Positions 16,906 to 25,711 are shown, counted from the stretch's first letter. The stretch: DNA of 64,000 bases from DATEOR01 sp963766725 (GCA_963766725.1 CAVYBK010000015.1:62001-126000), one strand, 5' to 3'. Notes: generated by a model from the sequence alone, not told the origin. A program made the numbers and translations.

Positions 16906-17945
16906 AATTCAGCTACACGACGCTGCTCGACTACCCGCTCGCCGACTCGCTGGAGCACATCAAGACGGCCGACGAGAACGGGTACTACGCCTGCTATGCG
17001 GCCGACGAGACGTGGCACAAGGACCTCTGGCTCCTGTACGCGGCCGCCGCCGACAAGACGAAGAACGTCCGCTTCGGACCCAACCTCTCCAGCGTCTACC
17101 TCCGCGAGCCGACGCTCATCTGCCAGGCGCTCGCCACCCTCGACGAGCTGACCGGCGGGCGGGCCGAGGGTGTCATCTCGTGCGGCAACTTCGGCATGCT
17201 CGCCCAGTACGGCGCCGACTGGAAGACCATCAAGCCGTTCTCGCGGGTCAAGGAGGCGCACGAGATCATGCGCACCTTCCTGGACGACGGCGTGATCACC
17301 TACGACGGCCCGTTCCACCAGTACGCCGGGCTGTTCACGTTCGCGCGGCCGGTGCAGGAGCGGCTGCCGCTCTACATCGGCGCCATGCGCGGCCCCAAGT
17401 CGATGCAGCTCGCCGGCGAAGTCTCGGACGGCGTTCACAGCGCCCTCGGCTACAACAAGGCCTGGTTCGACTACGTCGTCGAGAACGTGAAGATCGGCGC
17501 CGACAAGGCGGGTCGGAACTGGGAGGACCTCGACATCGGCGCGTGGTGCGTCGTCACCTGCGGGCCCGACTCGGAGAAGGCCAAGTCGGCGGCGCGCGCC
17601 ATCGTCACGTTCTACCTCTCGGCCCAGCCCGACGAGCAGTTCGAGGCGCACGGGATCGACCCGGCAGAGACGAAGGCGATCGTCGAGGTGCTCGGCACCG
17701 GCGACCTCGAGAAGGCGTACGAGATGACCACGCCCGAGATCGCCGACAAGCTGTCGATCGCCGGCACCCCGGAGGAATGCGTGGCGAAGATCAAGGAGAT
17801 GGAGTCTGCGGGGGTCAACCACATGATCCTCTGCGTCACCGACCCGTACATCCTCAAGCTCTTCGCCCAGCGAGACGTCGACGTCCCGGACGTCAACGCA
17901 CAGCTCAAGCTCATCGCCGACGAGGTCATGCCGGTCTTCGCCTGA
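16902..17945 (+). CDS. LLM-class flavin-dependent oxidoreductase (bacterial luciferase-like)
   Basis: A 347-residue TIM-barrel enzyme of the luciferase-like monooxygenase family, whose members use FMN or F420. The N terminus KFSYTTLLDYPLADSLEHIK leads into YYACYAADETWHKDLW. Then come FGPNLSSVYLREP, TLDELTGGRAEGVISCGNFG, PFHQYAGLFTFARPVQERLP and YIGAMRGPKSMQLAGEVSDG, the standard order of phosphate- and flavin-contacting loops. It resembles the methylene-tetrahydromethanopterin-reductase-like branch. It is the last gene of the four-gene redox operon. Whether it uses F420 or FMN cannot be told from the sequence alone. Confidence 0.9.
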   Translation: MKFSYTTLLDYPLADSLEHIKTADENGYYACYAADETWHKDLWLLYAAAADKTKNVRFGPNLSSVYLREPTLICQALATLDELTGGRAEGVISCGNFGMLAQYGADWKTIKPFSRVKEAHEIMRTFLDDGVITYDGPFHQYAGLFTFARPVQERLPLYIGAMRGPKSMQLAGEVSDGVHSALGYNKAWFDYVVENVKIGADKAGRNWEDLDIGAWCVVTCGPDSEKAKSAARAIVTFYLSAQPDEQFEAHGIDPAETKAIVEVLGTGDLEKAYEMTTPEIADKLSIAGTPEECVAKIKEMESAGVNHMILCVTDPYILKLFAQRDVDVPDVNAQLKLIADEVMPVFA

Positions 17946-17956
17946 GCTCAGGCGAA
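17937..17956. terminator. 20-bp perfect palindrome spanning both convergent stop codons
   Basis: Both the luciferase-like gene and the convergent EamA gene end with the codons TTC GCC TGA. Placed back to back around GC these form a perfect 20-bp palindrome with no loop. It could fold as a bidirectional terminator in either transcript. It may also be a chance product of two genes both ending in Phe-Ala. Confidence 0.4.
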
Positions 17957-18807
17957 AAGCCCAAGCAGGATCAAACCGCCGATCACGAGCGCGATTCCGG
18001 CCCATTGCACCCAGCGCGGGCGCTCGTGCAGGAGCACGACGCCGAAGGCGATCGGAACGACCGAGTACGGCGCCGCGGCGGTCGCAACGACGCTCGTATC
18101 CGCATGCCGGACCCCAAAGTTGAAGGCGACGTATCCGAGAGTGTCGACGACCGCGATCAGCGAAATCGCGGCGAGAAGCCGCGGCGAGCGGTCGGGAAAG
18201 CGCCATTCTCCGCCGCGAAGCGAAACGGCGAGAAGGAAGAGCGTCGAAAACCCCCGGGCGAGGAAGATTGGGACGAGCCACCCGTAGGTCGCACTGAAGT
18301 AGGCGATCCCGTAGACGAACACGCCGATCGCGACCACGGTGACGAGCGCCAGGAGGATCCCGAGGAGCGCAATCCGTTCGCGGGCCTTGAACTGGGCGAG
18401 GTCTGAGGAAGCGAGCAGCACGCCGAAGAACACGACCACGATCGCGAGTGCCTCGCCCGCTCCGAGCCGCTCGCCTCCGATGACGACAGCACAGACAACG
18501 GTGCCGCCGCATAGGCAGAGACGATCGGGCTCACGATCGAGATCGGGCCGATTGCGAGCGCTCGGTAGAAGCAGAGATAGGAGAGCGCGCCCAGGCCGCC
18601 CAGGAACACGAACCAGGCCAGGTCGCCGCTGCTGAGATCCGAGAGCGTCTCCCCGGTCCGGACAAGAAGGAGCGCAAGGAGCGCGACGGCCACGAGGTGG
18701 AACCCGAGCACGACCCTGAAGGACCCGGCCCGGCGGGACGCCACTGCCGCGAAGTAGTCGGCAAGGCCCCACGACAGAGCGGCCGTGAGGCCCAGGACGA
18801 TCCCCAT
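17948..18807 (-). CDS. EamA/DMT-family transporter (one frameshift)
   Basis: A drug/metabolite-type exporter or importer with ten predicted helices in two EamA repeats. The first repeat (IVLGLTAALSWGLADYFAAV, then YRALAIGPISIVSPIVSAYA) is in one frame. From about 18500 the second frame carries GGTVVCAVVIGGERLGAGEA, then SLIAVVDTLGYVAFNFGV, SVVATAAAPYSVVPIAFGV and ending GGLILLGLFA. One inserted or lost base explains the break. A TATAAG element nine bases before the ATG suggests a leaderless mRNA. The substrate is unknown. Confidence 0.82.
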
Positions 18808-18816
18808 CGCTGGACA

Positions 18817-18822
18817 CTTATA
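18817..18822 (-). promoter_or_regulatory. -10 element of the EamA gene (leaderless)
   Basis: TATAAG on the minus strand, nine bases before the ATG at 18807. The surrounding 16 bp (18815-18830) match 13861-13876 at 15 positions, with the same distance to the start. Confidence 0.5.
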
Positions 18823-18867
18823 TCCGAGCGCTCTAGCATCGCGGGAGTCGCGGGCGAGGAGGGAGCC

Positions 18868-20957
18868 ATGGCCACCACCAGCGAGCAGACGCTCACGTCG
18901 GAGCACCGCACGGCGTTCTGGGCGCTGGCCGACGTCCTCATCCCGGCAACGGACGCCATGCCTGCGGCCAGCCAGGCGGGGTCCGCGGAGAAGTGGCTCG
19001 ACAGGGCGCTGGCCGCGCGTCCGGACCTCGTGGCGCCGCTCGCCGCCCTCCTGAAGCAGGCCGCTGGGCGTGATCCCGAAGCGGAGGTGCGCCGGCTGCA
19101 CGCTGAGGATCCGGACGGGTTCTCGGCTCTCGCCCAGATCGCGTCGGGCGGCTACTACATGAACCTCAAGGTCCGCAAGCGGATCGGGTATCCGGGCCAG
19201 GGCAAGCGCCCGCCCTTCTCGGACGAGGCCGAGTACGACCTCCGCGACGGGCTTCTCGACCCGGTCTTCGAGCGCGGGGCGATCAACGAGACCGAGCCGC
19301 CGCCGCCCGATCCGGTCGAGCCGGCCGCGCCTCTCACGTTCTCGATGGGCGGAAACGGCGACAAAGGCGGACGTCGTCGTCATCGGAGCCGGCGCCGGAG
19401 GGTCGGTCGCCGCCCGCCACCTCGCGGAGGCGGGGTTCTCGGTCGTCTGCCTCGAGCAGGGCGACTGGGAGAACGCCGGCGATTTCCCCGGCGACAAGCT
19501 CGAGTGGGAGCTCGTCGCCGACGCCCAGTGGAGCCCGAACCCCAACACCCGGAAGGCACCCGTCCGACTACCCGCTCGAGTGCTCCGGGTCTCCGATCAC
19601 GCCGGTCATGTACAACGCCGTCGGCGGGAGCACGATCCATTTCTGCGCCCAATGGGTGCGCCTGCGCCAGCAGGACTACAAGCTCCGGACGCTCCACGGA
19701 ATCGCCGACGACTGGCCCATCTCCTACGAGGAGATGAAGCCGTACTACGAGCAGATCGACCAGGAGATGCAGATCTCCGGCATGGCCGGCGACCCGAACT
19801 ACCCGCCCGGGCCGGCGCCGCTCCTGCCGCCGCTCCCGATCGGAGCAATCGGGCGGAGGGCGGCGGAGGGAATGAACAGGCTCAGCTGGCACTGGTGGCC
19901 GGCCGCACACGCCATCCGTTCCGAGGCGGTCGGCAACCTCGCGGGCTGCGAGCGCACGGGCGCCTGCATGTGGGGCTGCCCGGTGGGCGCGAAGAGCTCG
20001 ACTGACACGACCATGTGGCCGATCGCCATCCAGCACGGCGCCAAGCTCATCACCGGCGCGCGTGTGCGCGAGATCACCACGAACGGGAACGGCCTTGCGA
20101 CGGGCGCGATCTACATCGACCGCGACGGGAACGAGCAGCGGCAGGAGGCGAGCGTCGTCATCGTGGCGGGAAACGGCGTCGGTACGGCACGCCTGCTCCT
20201 CCTCTCGGGAGGAGACGACGGGCTGGCGAACTCCTCCGGCCTCGTCGGCAAGCGGCTCATGCTCCACCCCTACATGAGCGTCCTCGGGATCTACGAGGAC
20301 AGCCTCGAGGGATGGCTCGGCCCCTGGGGGACGCAGCTCCTCTCACTCGAGTTCGCCGACCACGACGAGTCGCGCGGCTTCCCGCTCGGCGCGCAGTGGG
20401 ACGTGATGCCGCTCGGAGGACCGCTGTTCTCGCTCTTCCGCTACGACGAACTCCCCTTCGACGAGCGCTGGGGAGCCGCGGTCCACGATCTGACGGAGAC
20501 GACGCTCGGGCACGCGTTCGACTGGGGCGTCGGTATCGAGGACCTCCCGCACGAGTCGAACACGGTCACGATCGACCCCGAGCTCACGGACTCCGACGGG
20601 ATTCCGGCGCCGAAGATCACGTTCACGATCGATGACGAGATGCGTGCGAACCTGGCCTTCCAGCTGGAGAGGGCGCAGGAGGCGCATGAGGCCGCCGGGG
20701 CGGTCAAGACGATCGTGGCGGACTGGTCGCAGTGGGGCTGGCACCTGCTCGGCACGGCGCGGATGGGCGATGACCCGGCGACGTCGGTCGTCGACCGCTG
20801 GTGCGCGTCCCACGACATCCCGAATCTCTACGTCCTCGACGGCGCGGTCTTCCCCACGTCGGGCCCGATGGCGCCAACGGCGACGATCTGCGCCAACTCG
20901 CTGCGCTGCACCGCCCGTCTCATCGAGCGCGCGCGCCTGCAGCAAATCCCGGCCTAG
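18868..20957 (+). CDS. GMC-family oxidoreductase with fused gluconate-2-dehydrogenase subunit 3 domain (two frameshifts)
   Basis: About 696 residues in one transcription unit. Residues 1-150 are a Gluconate_2-dh3 domain (HRTAFWALADVLIPATDAMP, then GGYYMNLKVRKRIGYPGQGK). A Pro-rich linker without any stop leads into a GMC flavoprotein: ADVVVIGAGAGGSVAARHLA, MYNAVGGSTIHFCAQWVRLR, CERTGACMWGCPVGAKSSTD, and the C-terminal substrate region HLLGTARMGDDPATSVVD, then SGPMAPTATICANSLR. Extra G bases near 19366 and 19557 break the frame. The subunit-3 domain lacks the Tat signal it often carries, so the enzyme looks cytoplasmic. GAGGAGG supports the ATG. It probably oxidises a sugar, polyol or sugar acid. 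Confidence 0.82.
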
Positions 20958-21502
20958 TCCTCGGGGCTAAGCGCAAACTCGTTTCTGGTGCCGTCGCGGC
21001 GGCGGAGGACGATCCGCTCCACGTCGTCGCTGTGGGTCCGCTCAAGGCGGAGCCCGAAAGCATTCTCGCCCATTCGGGCCTGGTGGATCACACCGGAGAC
21101 GACGAGGTCGACGGCCTCGACCGAGTCACCGACGACCCCGCAAAGCGCAAGCAGCCCGGTCTCCGTCTGGACATGAACCATGAGAAGCCCGTCCGGCCCA
21201 GGCGCGGCGATCTGTCCTCCTCCGTTCGGCAGTACCGCGTAGGCGATCCGGCCGACCGCGACGGGAACAGCGTAGATCGCATCCTCGTCGCCACCGAGAC
21301 CCGCCAGCAGGAGCCGGCCTTCGGCATCGTCGAACTCGATGTCGAGGCCCGTCAGGACGCCGAGGCGGGCGACGAGGTCGGCGGTGTCTCTGTCCGCGTC
21401 GTTCTGCGACCGACGAAAAGCGCCGTACAGCTCCCTGACGCGCCGGCGTCCGTCCCCGTAGAAGCCAAGCCCCCCGGAGCCGGCCGCGAACGGTCTGTCC
21501 AT
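20954..21502 (-). CDS. Unknown 182-residue soluble protein
   Basis: I do not recognise the family. The protein has no signal or membrane segment. Its N terminus is Gly-rich and its middle alternates hydrophobic strands (DGLLMVHVQTETGLLALCG, then SVEAVDLVVSGVIHQARMG), ending in a basic stretch (RIVLRRRDGTRNEF). The ATG overlaps the aldehyde dehydrogenase stop (TGATG), so it is translated with that enzyme. It may be an accessory or a small regulatory protein; nothing in the sequence decides. Confidence 0.62.
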   Translation of the reverse strand: MDRPFAAGSGGLGFYGDGRRRVRELYGAFRRSQNDADRDTADLVARLGVLTGLDIEFDDAEGRLLLAGLGGDEDAIYAVPVAVGRIAYAVLPNGGGQIAAPGPDGLLMVHVQTETGLLALCGVVGDSVEAVDLVVSGVIHQARMGENAFGLRLERTHSDDVERIVLRRRDGTRNEFALSPED

Positions 21503-22938
21503 CAGTCGGCGAGGTCGAAGGTGATCTGCTTCGTCTCCGTCAGCGCGTCGATGATCCAGCCTGCGAGCTCGCGGCCCGCGCCCGATTTCTTCGCCCCGCC
21601 GAACGGCGCCAGCTGGTCCCAGTAATTCGTCGTCTCGTTGATGTGCACCGTCCCGTGCCGAAGCTCCTCCGCCGCATGCCAGGCGTCGTGGAGCGACCGC
21701 GTGAAGACGGCGGCGGTGAGGCCATAGTCGGTCTCGTTCGCGACGGCGAGCGCCTCGTCGAGGTCGCCGAACGTCATGATCGGGGCCACCGGGCCGAAGG
21801 TTTCCTCCTTGGCGATGGTCATGTCGCTCGTCACGCCATCGAGGATGGTGGGCTCGTGGAAGCGGCCCTCGTGTCCGCCCCCGTAGACGATTCGCGCGCC
21901 CTTGGCGACGGCGTCCTCGACGTGCTCGATCGTCCGGGCCAGCACCTCGTCGGTGCAGAGCGGCCCCATGTCCGTCTCCTCGTCGAGCGGATCGCCGACA
22001 CGAAGCGCCTTCGTCCGCTCGACGAGCGCTGCGACGAACTCGTCCTTGACGGACTCGTGCACGAGGATGCGCTCCGCCGCGGTGCAGCACTGGCCGGCGA
22101 GGTAGAAGCAGCCCACGATGGCGGCATCAGCGGCCTTTTCGATGTTCGCGTCGGCGAGCACGATCTGCGGGCCATTGCCGCCGAGCTCGAGGACGCGATT
22201 CTTGAGGGCGGCGTCGCGAGCGACCTGCTCGCCGGCCTTTGTCGAGCCGGTGAAGACGACGGAGGCCACGTCGGGATTTGTGACGAGCGCCGATCCGACG
22301 TCACCGCGGCCGTGCACGACGTTCAGCGTCCCCGGCGGGAAGCCCGCGTCATGGATGACCTCGGCGAACATGTTGGCGCAGAGCGGCGCCTGCTCGGACG
22401 GCTTCCAGACGGTCGTGCAGCCCACCGCCAGGCCGTACACGATCGGGATCCCCGCGATGTCGACGGGGAAGTTCCAAGGCGTGACGGCGGCGACGACGCC
22501 GACCGGCTCCTGCACGACGATGATGCGCTTGGCGTTCGAGCGCTCCTGCGTCGACGGGAGGACCTTTCCCGCATGGCGAAGGACGTCCTCGGATGCGCGG
22601 CGGAAGTGGTCGGCGGTGTACTCGACCATCTCCTCGCGGGACTCGCGAATCGTCTTGCCAACCTCCTTCGTGATCTGCTCGGCGATCTCGTCGGCCCGCT
22701 CCATGCAGATGGCGAAGGCCGCCCGACAGAGCTCCACCCGCTCGAGAAGGGAGACTTTGCGCCAGGCGGGGAAGGCTTCGGCGGCAGCTCGGACCGCGGC
22801 CTCGACCTGGGTGGCAGAGGAGGCGGTCACCGTGCCGAGGAGCTCGTCCGTCGCCGGGCTCCTGACCTCGATCTCCTCGCCGTCGCCGGGAACCCACTCG
22901 CCCCCGATGAGGGCGTCCTGTCGAATCGCTACCGCCAT
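21502..22938 (-). CDS. NAD(P)-dependent aldehyde dehydrogenase
   Basis: A 478-residue ALDH-superfamily enzyme with all catalytic parts: GVVAAVTPWNFPVDIAGIP (oxyanion Asn), FTGSTKAGEQVARDAA (cofactor loop), LELGGNGPQIVLADANIEKA (general base Glu) and YLAGQCCTAAERILVHES (nucleophile Cys). Then come KEETFGPVAPIMTF and the C-terminal HINETTNYWDQLAPFGGAKK. ATG 22938 has AAAGGAG five bases upstream; an earlier in-frame start at 22992 lacks support. It is similar in tone to the enzyme at 50647. It may take the product of the nearby GMC oxidoreductase or an amine-derived aldehyde. Confidence 0.92.
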   Translation of the reverse strand: MAVAIRQDALIGGEWVPGDGEEIEVRSPATDELLGTVTASSATQVEAAVRAAAEAFPAWRKVSLLERVELCRAAFAICMERADEIAEQITKEVGKTIRESREEMVEYTADHFRRASEDVLRHAGKVLPSTQERSNAKRIIVVQEPVGVVAAVTPWNFPVDIAGIPIVYGLAVGCTTVWKPSEQAPLCANMFAEVIHDAGFPPGTLNVVHGRGDVGSALVTNPDVASVVFTGSTKAGEQVARDAALKNRVLELGGNGPQIVLADANIEKAADAAIVGCFYLAGQCCTAAERILVHESVKDEFVAALVERTKALRVGDPLDEETDMGPLCTDEVLARTIEHVEDAVAKGARIVYGGGHEGRFHEPTILDGVTSDMTIAKEETFGPVAPIMTFGDLDEALAVANETDYGLTAAVFTRSLHDAWHAAEELRHGTVHINETTNYWDQLAPFGGAKKSGAGRELAGWIIDALTETKQITFDLAD

Positions 22939-22991
22939 GTCGCTCCTTTCAGCGTCGTCAAGGGCATTTTCGCACGCCCGAGCCCCGGTCA

Positions 22992-23020
22992 TTGAACTTG
23001 GCTTGCGCGAGTGTTACCGT
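22992..23020 (+). promoter_or_regulatory. Sigma-70-like promoter of permease B
   Basis: TTGAAC (22992-22997), a 17-base spacer and TACCGT (23015-23020) with TG one base before the -10. This is the same layout as the promoter of permease A. The leader is about 80 bases and carries GAGGAGG before the ATG. Confidence 0.65.
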
Positions 23021-23022
23021 CG

Positions 23023-23036
23023 CGCATCGCGATGCG
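23023..23036. promoter_or_regulatory. Palindrome at the predicted start site of permease B
   Basis: CGCATCGCGATGCG is a perfect 14-bp palindrome starting two bases after the -10 box, where a repressor would block initiation. The paralogous promoter at 11235 lacks it, so the two permeases may be controlled differently. No regulator is identified. Confidence 0.35.
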
Positions 23037-23107
23037 GTGTATCAGTCCGACCTGGCGTCTAGAGTCGGCACCCGGCTAGGGGCGTCTTTCGATGCAGAGG
23101 AGGATGC

Positions 23108-24721
23108 ATGGCTGAAGTTGCTGTAGACGAACGACGTCTCCTCAAGACGATCCGTTGGTGGGACGGGTTCGTCATCGGTCTCGCCAACCCGGGCTTCCTG
23201 CTCATCGGCCTCTGGGGCTCGATCATCGCCCTCGGCGGCAAGTGGGCGATCGCGCTCTGGATCATCTCGGCCACCATCGGCGCTCTCCAGGCGTACATCT
23301 ACTGCGAGCCCGCGGCGATGTTCCCGGACAAGCCGGGAGGCCTTTCGGTCTACGCACGCGAGGGGTGGCGGAAGCACTTCTCCTTCGCGGGCCCGATAGC
23401 GGTCTTCGGCTACTGGTTCGCGTGGTCGAGCGTCCTCGCGATCTACGGCAGCCTGATCGGATACCTCCTGCTCGCCGAGTTCGGAGGCGGCGGCTACCTC
23501 GCGACCCACATCTACAACCCGCCGATCATCCAGCCACTCGGCTGGGCGCAGCTCATCGGCGTCATGTGCATCGTGCTCTGCTGGGTCTTCAACATCCGCG
23601 GGATGCGGCCCGCGGTGGGGCTGAGCTACGTCGTCGGTGCTCTGATGATTCTCCCGATCCTCGTGATCGCCATCGGCGGCTTCATCACCGGCGACTTCTC
23701 GAACCACCAGATCAACTCGGACTTCCTCGCCTCCAACGTCTCGTTCTACGGCGACTCACCGACGTTCTTCAACCAGTTCGTGATGATCATGGTCTGGCTC
23801 TACATACTCGGGTGGTCGACGTATGGGCCTGAAGCGGGCGCGACGTTCGCGCCCGAGTACAAGGACACGGTGAACGACACTCGCAAGGCCCTCGCCTCGG
23901 TGGGCGCACTCAACGTCTTCCTGTCGATCTTGCTCCCGATCGTCGTCCTCGGGACGATCGGCTACAACGGGCTCTTCAACGACCTGACCGGCGTCGTCTG
24001 GCTCACCGACGTCGTCAACTCGATAGCCGGAGCTTCATTCGGGAAGTTCCTCGTGGTCTGTCTGTGCGGCGGTCTTCTCCTATCGATGAACACGGCGACG
24101 ATGGACGGCTCGCGGGCGCTCTACGCCCTGTCCGAGGAGAAGATGACCATCAAGCAACTCGGCGTGCTGAACAAGCGCAACGTGCCGGGCAGGGCGATGA
24201 CCGTCGACATGTTGATGAACATCTTCCTGCTCCTCTACTTCCAGAACATCTACTTCATCCTCGCGGCGGGCAACCTCGGGTACATGCTCTCGCACGTGAT
24301 CGCGCTCTCCGGAATCCTGCTCTTGCGCCGAGATCGCCCGAACTGGCCACGTCCGATCAGATTGGCGAGACCGTGGATGTGGCTCGCGGGGCTGTTCTGC
24401 GCCCTGAACACCGCGTTCATCGTCTTCGGGCTGTACGGGCTCAAGTACACGGGCTACGGCTTCGACTACCTGAGCGACGAGTACGCGGCCTTCCTCGCCG
24501 GGACGGGCCCAGCCCCGAGCCCGACGGCGCGGGTGCCGGCGATCATCATCGTCGGCGTCCTCGTGCTCGTGTGCGGCGTCGTCGGCTACATCTGGGCTCA
24601 GCGGCAGTGGGGCAAGCCGGTTCACTGGAAGGACCCGAGCGACGAGCAGCCCTCGCAGGAGGCGATCGACGAAGCCGCAGCGCGTGGTCGCCCGACGGCA
24701 GCGCCGGCGGCAGCGAGCTAG
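23108..24721 (+). CDS. APC-family amino acid/amine permease, copy B (intact)
   Basis: A 537-residue inner-membrane transporter of the amino acid-polyamine-organocation superfamily with about 12 helices. Key stretches are WDGFVIGLANPGFLLIGLWG, the intracellular motif FAPEYKDTVNDTRKALAS, MNTATMDGSRALYALSEEKM and LRRDRPNWPRPIRLA. The soluble tail is Ala-rich (EAAARGRPTAAPAAAS). It shares these motifs with copy A at 11318. GAGGAGG precedes the ATG. A hairpin terminator follows, then a zinc-ribbon protein and a universal stress protein. The substrate cannot be told; the amine-rich neighbourhood suggests an amino acid or amine. Confidence 0.9.
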   Translation: MAEVAVDERRLLKTIRWWDGFVIGLANPGFLLIGLWGSIIALGGKWAIALWIISATIGALQAYIYCEPAAMFPDKPGGLSVYAREGWRKHFSFAGPIAVFGYWFAWSSVLAIYGSLIGYLLLAEFGGGGYLATHIYNPPIIQPLGWAQLIGVMCIVLCWVFNIRGMRPAVGLSYVVGALMILPILVIAIGGFITGDFSNHQINSDFLASNVSFYGDSPTFFNQFVMIMVWLYILGWSTYGPEAGATFAPEYKDTVNDTRKALASVGALNVFLSILLPIVVLGTIGYNGLFNDLTGVVWLTDVVNSIAGASFGKFLVVCLCGGLLLSMNTATMDGSRALYALSEEKMTIKQLGVLNKRNVPGRAMTVDMLMNIFLLLYFQNIYFILAAGNLGYMLSHVIALSGILLLRRDRPNWPRPIRLARPWMWLAGLFCALNTAFIVFGLYGLKYTGYGFDYLSDEYAAFLAGTGPAPSPTARVPAIIIVGVLVLVCGVVGYIWAQRQWGKPVHWKDPSDEQPSQEAIDEAAARGRPTAAPAAAS

Positions 24722-24743
24722 CGCAGAGAACCGCAGTGGAACC

Positions 24744-24767
24744 GAGGGGCGGGGCAACCCGCCCCTC
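24744..24767. terminator. Hairpin terminator after permease B
   Basis: A perfect 10-bp stem (GAGGGGCGGG and complement) is closed by a GCAA tetraloop, 22 bases after the permease stop. It has the same design (perfect GC stem, GNRA loop, no long T tract) as the terminator after permease A. Confidence 0.75.
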
Positions 24768-24781
24768 GTCGTTTCGGGGAC

Positions 24782-24787
24782 TACAAT
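24782..24787 (+). promoter_or_regulatory. -10 box for the zinc-ribbon/stress-protein pair
   Basis: TACAAT lies 15 bases before the GTG at 24803, between the permease terminator and the gene. GGAGAG follows as ribosome site. No good -35 is visible. It suggests that the pair can be expressed apart from the permease. Confidence 0.5.
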
Positions 24788-24802
24788 CGTTTGGAGAGTC
24801 GC

Positions 24803-25159
24803 GTGGCCATTCCCATCACCGTCCGGTGCGAGTGCGAAGAGACTCACAAGGCAAACCTCGGAGATGTCGTCGAGTGTTCCTGTGGGCGACGCTTCGACAC
24901 GTCGGAGATCTCCGCGAGCAACTTTCCGCAGGTGCGTGAGCACCAGGCGAAGGCGAGGCTCTACGTCAGAATCGGCGCCGTCTTCATCGTGGCAGCCGGC
25001 CTGATCGCGTACTTCGTCTGGGACTTCTGGGCCGCGGCGGTCACCGTGCCCCTCGCCGCGATGCTCTGGTTCTGGTACATCCGCCGCTGGTTCATGCGGC
25101 GGTTCGTTCCCTCGCCAGGGGAGCTCCCCACGGTCGAGCTGGGGGCGTCGAACGAGTGA
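24803..25159 (+). CDS. Zinc-ribbon membrane protein, module B
   Basis: A 118-residue protein of unknown function. The N-terminal part is a four-cysteine ribbon (Cys9, Cys11, Cys25, Cys27: RCECEETH, then ECSCGRRFDTSE). Two membrane helices follow at about residues 50-68 and 72-90 (IGAVFIVAAGLIAYFVW, then AAVTVPLAAMLWFWYI), with a strongly basic edge (RRWFMRRF). GTG 24803 is chosen because GGAGAG precedes it; a TTG four codons earlier lies inside that site. The stop overlaps the stress-protein start. A homologue sits beside permease A at 10810-11168, so the gene travels with the permease. Confidence 0.82.
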   Translation: MAIPITVRCECEETHKANLGDVVECSCGRRFDTSEISASNFPQVREHQAKARLYVRIGAVFIVAAGLIAYFVWDFWAAAVTVPLAAMLWFWYIRRWFMRRFVPSPGELPTVELGASNE

Positions 25160-25626
25160 CCCGCGAGACGCTCGACCGCGCGGCGCCCCCTTCAGCAGAA
25201 TCGGCCCCGCGGAACGTGCGTCCCGTGATGCTCCTCACCCTGAACGTCGAGCTCGAGGAGCCGGCGATCGCCTTCGCGATCGACTCGGCAGCGGAGGCGG
25301 GCGCCGAGCTCTACATCTGCGACGCGATCCCGCTCGAGTACCGAAACTATGTCGGGCACGCCGCCCGCCAGTACGCCGAGCAGATGAACCGCAAGCATCT
25401 CGACGCGGTCGCCAGGCGAGCACGCGACCAGGGCGTGACGACGACGCAGCTCGCGTTCCACAACCCGAAGCCCGTCAAGACGGCCCTCGAGGTCGCCCAG
25501 GAAGAGCGCATCGGCCTGCTCGTCTTCGGCGCCAACCGGAAGGAGCTCGGAAAACGCACCTTCCGGAAGGCTGTGAAGCGGATCCGCGAGAACCCGCCCT
25601 GCCTGGTCTGGGTCCCGGCGGACTGA
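25156..25626 (+). CDS. Universal stress protein-like, module B
   Basis: A 156-residue UspA-fold protein. It begins with a flexible segment, then VMLLTLNVELEEPAIAFAID (first strand and helix), then AELYICDAIPLEY, and ends RIGLLVFGANRKELGKRTF followed by NPPCLVWVPAD. The G-x-x-G-x(9)-G-S/T loop of ATP-binding Usps is not present; the corresponding region reads GANRKELGKRTF. It may therefore be the non-nucleotide type. The GTG start overlaps the zinc-ribbon stop (GTGA). Together with the permease it mirrors module A. A regulatory or chaperone role for the transporter is only a guess. Confidence 0.8.
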   Translation: MTRETLDRAAPPSAESAPRNVRPVMLLTLNVELEEPAIAFAIDSAAEAGAELYICDAIPLEYRNYVGHAARQYAEQMNRKHLDAVARRARDQGVTTTQLAFHNPKPVKTALEVAQEERIGLLVFGANRKELGKRTFRKAVKRIRENPPCLVWVPAD

Positions 25627-25646
25627 GCGCTCGCAACTCCTGGCGC

Positions 25647-25675
25647 TTGCAAGCCTGACCCAGCGACACCAGAAT
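25647..25675 (+). promoter_or_regulatory. Sigma-70-like promoter of the trimethylamine-dehydrogenase operon
   Basis: TTGCAA (25647-25652), a 17-base spacer and CAGAAT (25670-25675). The leader is about 30 bases and AAAGGAGG lies nine bases before the ATG at 25712. It lies just after the stress-protein stop, so the operon probably has its own start. Confidence 0.5.
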
Positions 25676-25711
25676 GCCGGTTCCGGTTCGGTCCAAAGGA
25701 GGCTTCCGCGA

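Noticed and set aside
22939..23107. Possible riboswitch in the leader of permease B
   Set aside because: Apart from a palindrome at the start site I see no conserved aptamer core (no glycine, guanidine or amino-acid riboswitch pattern).
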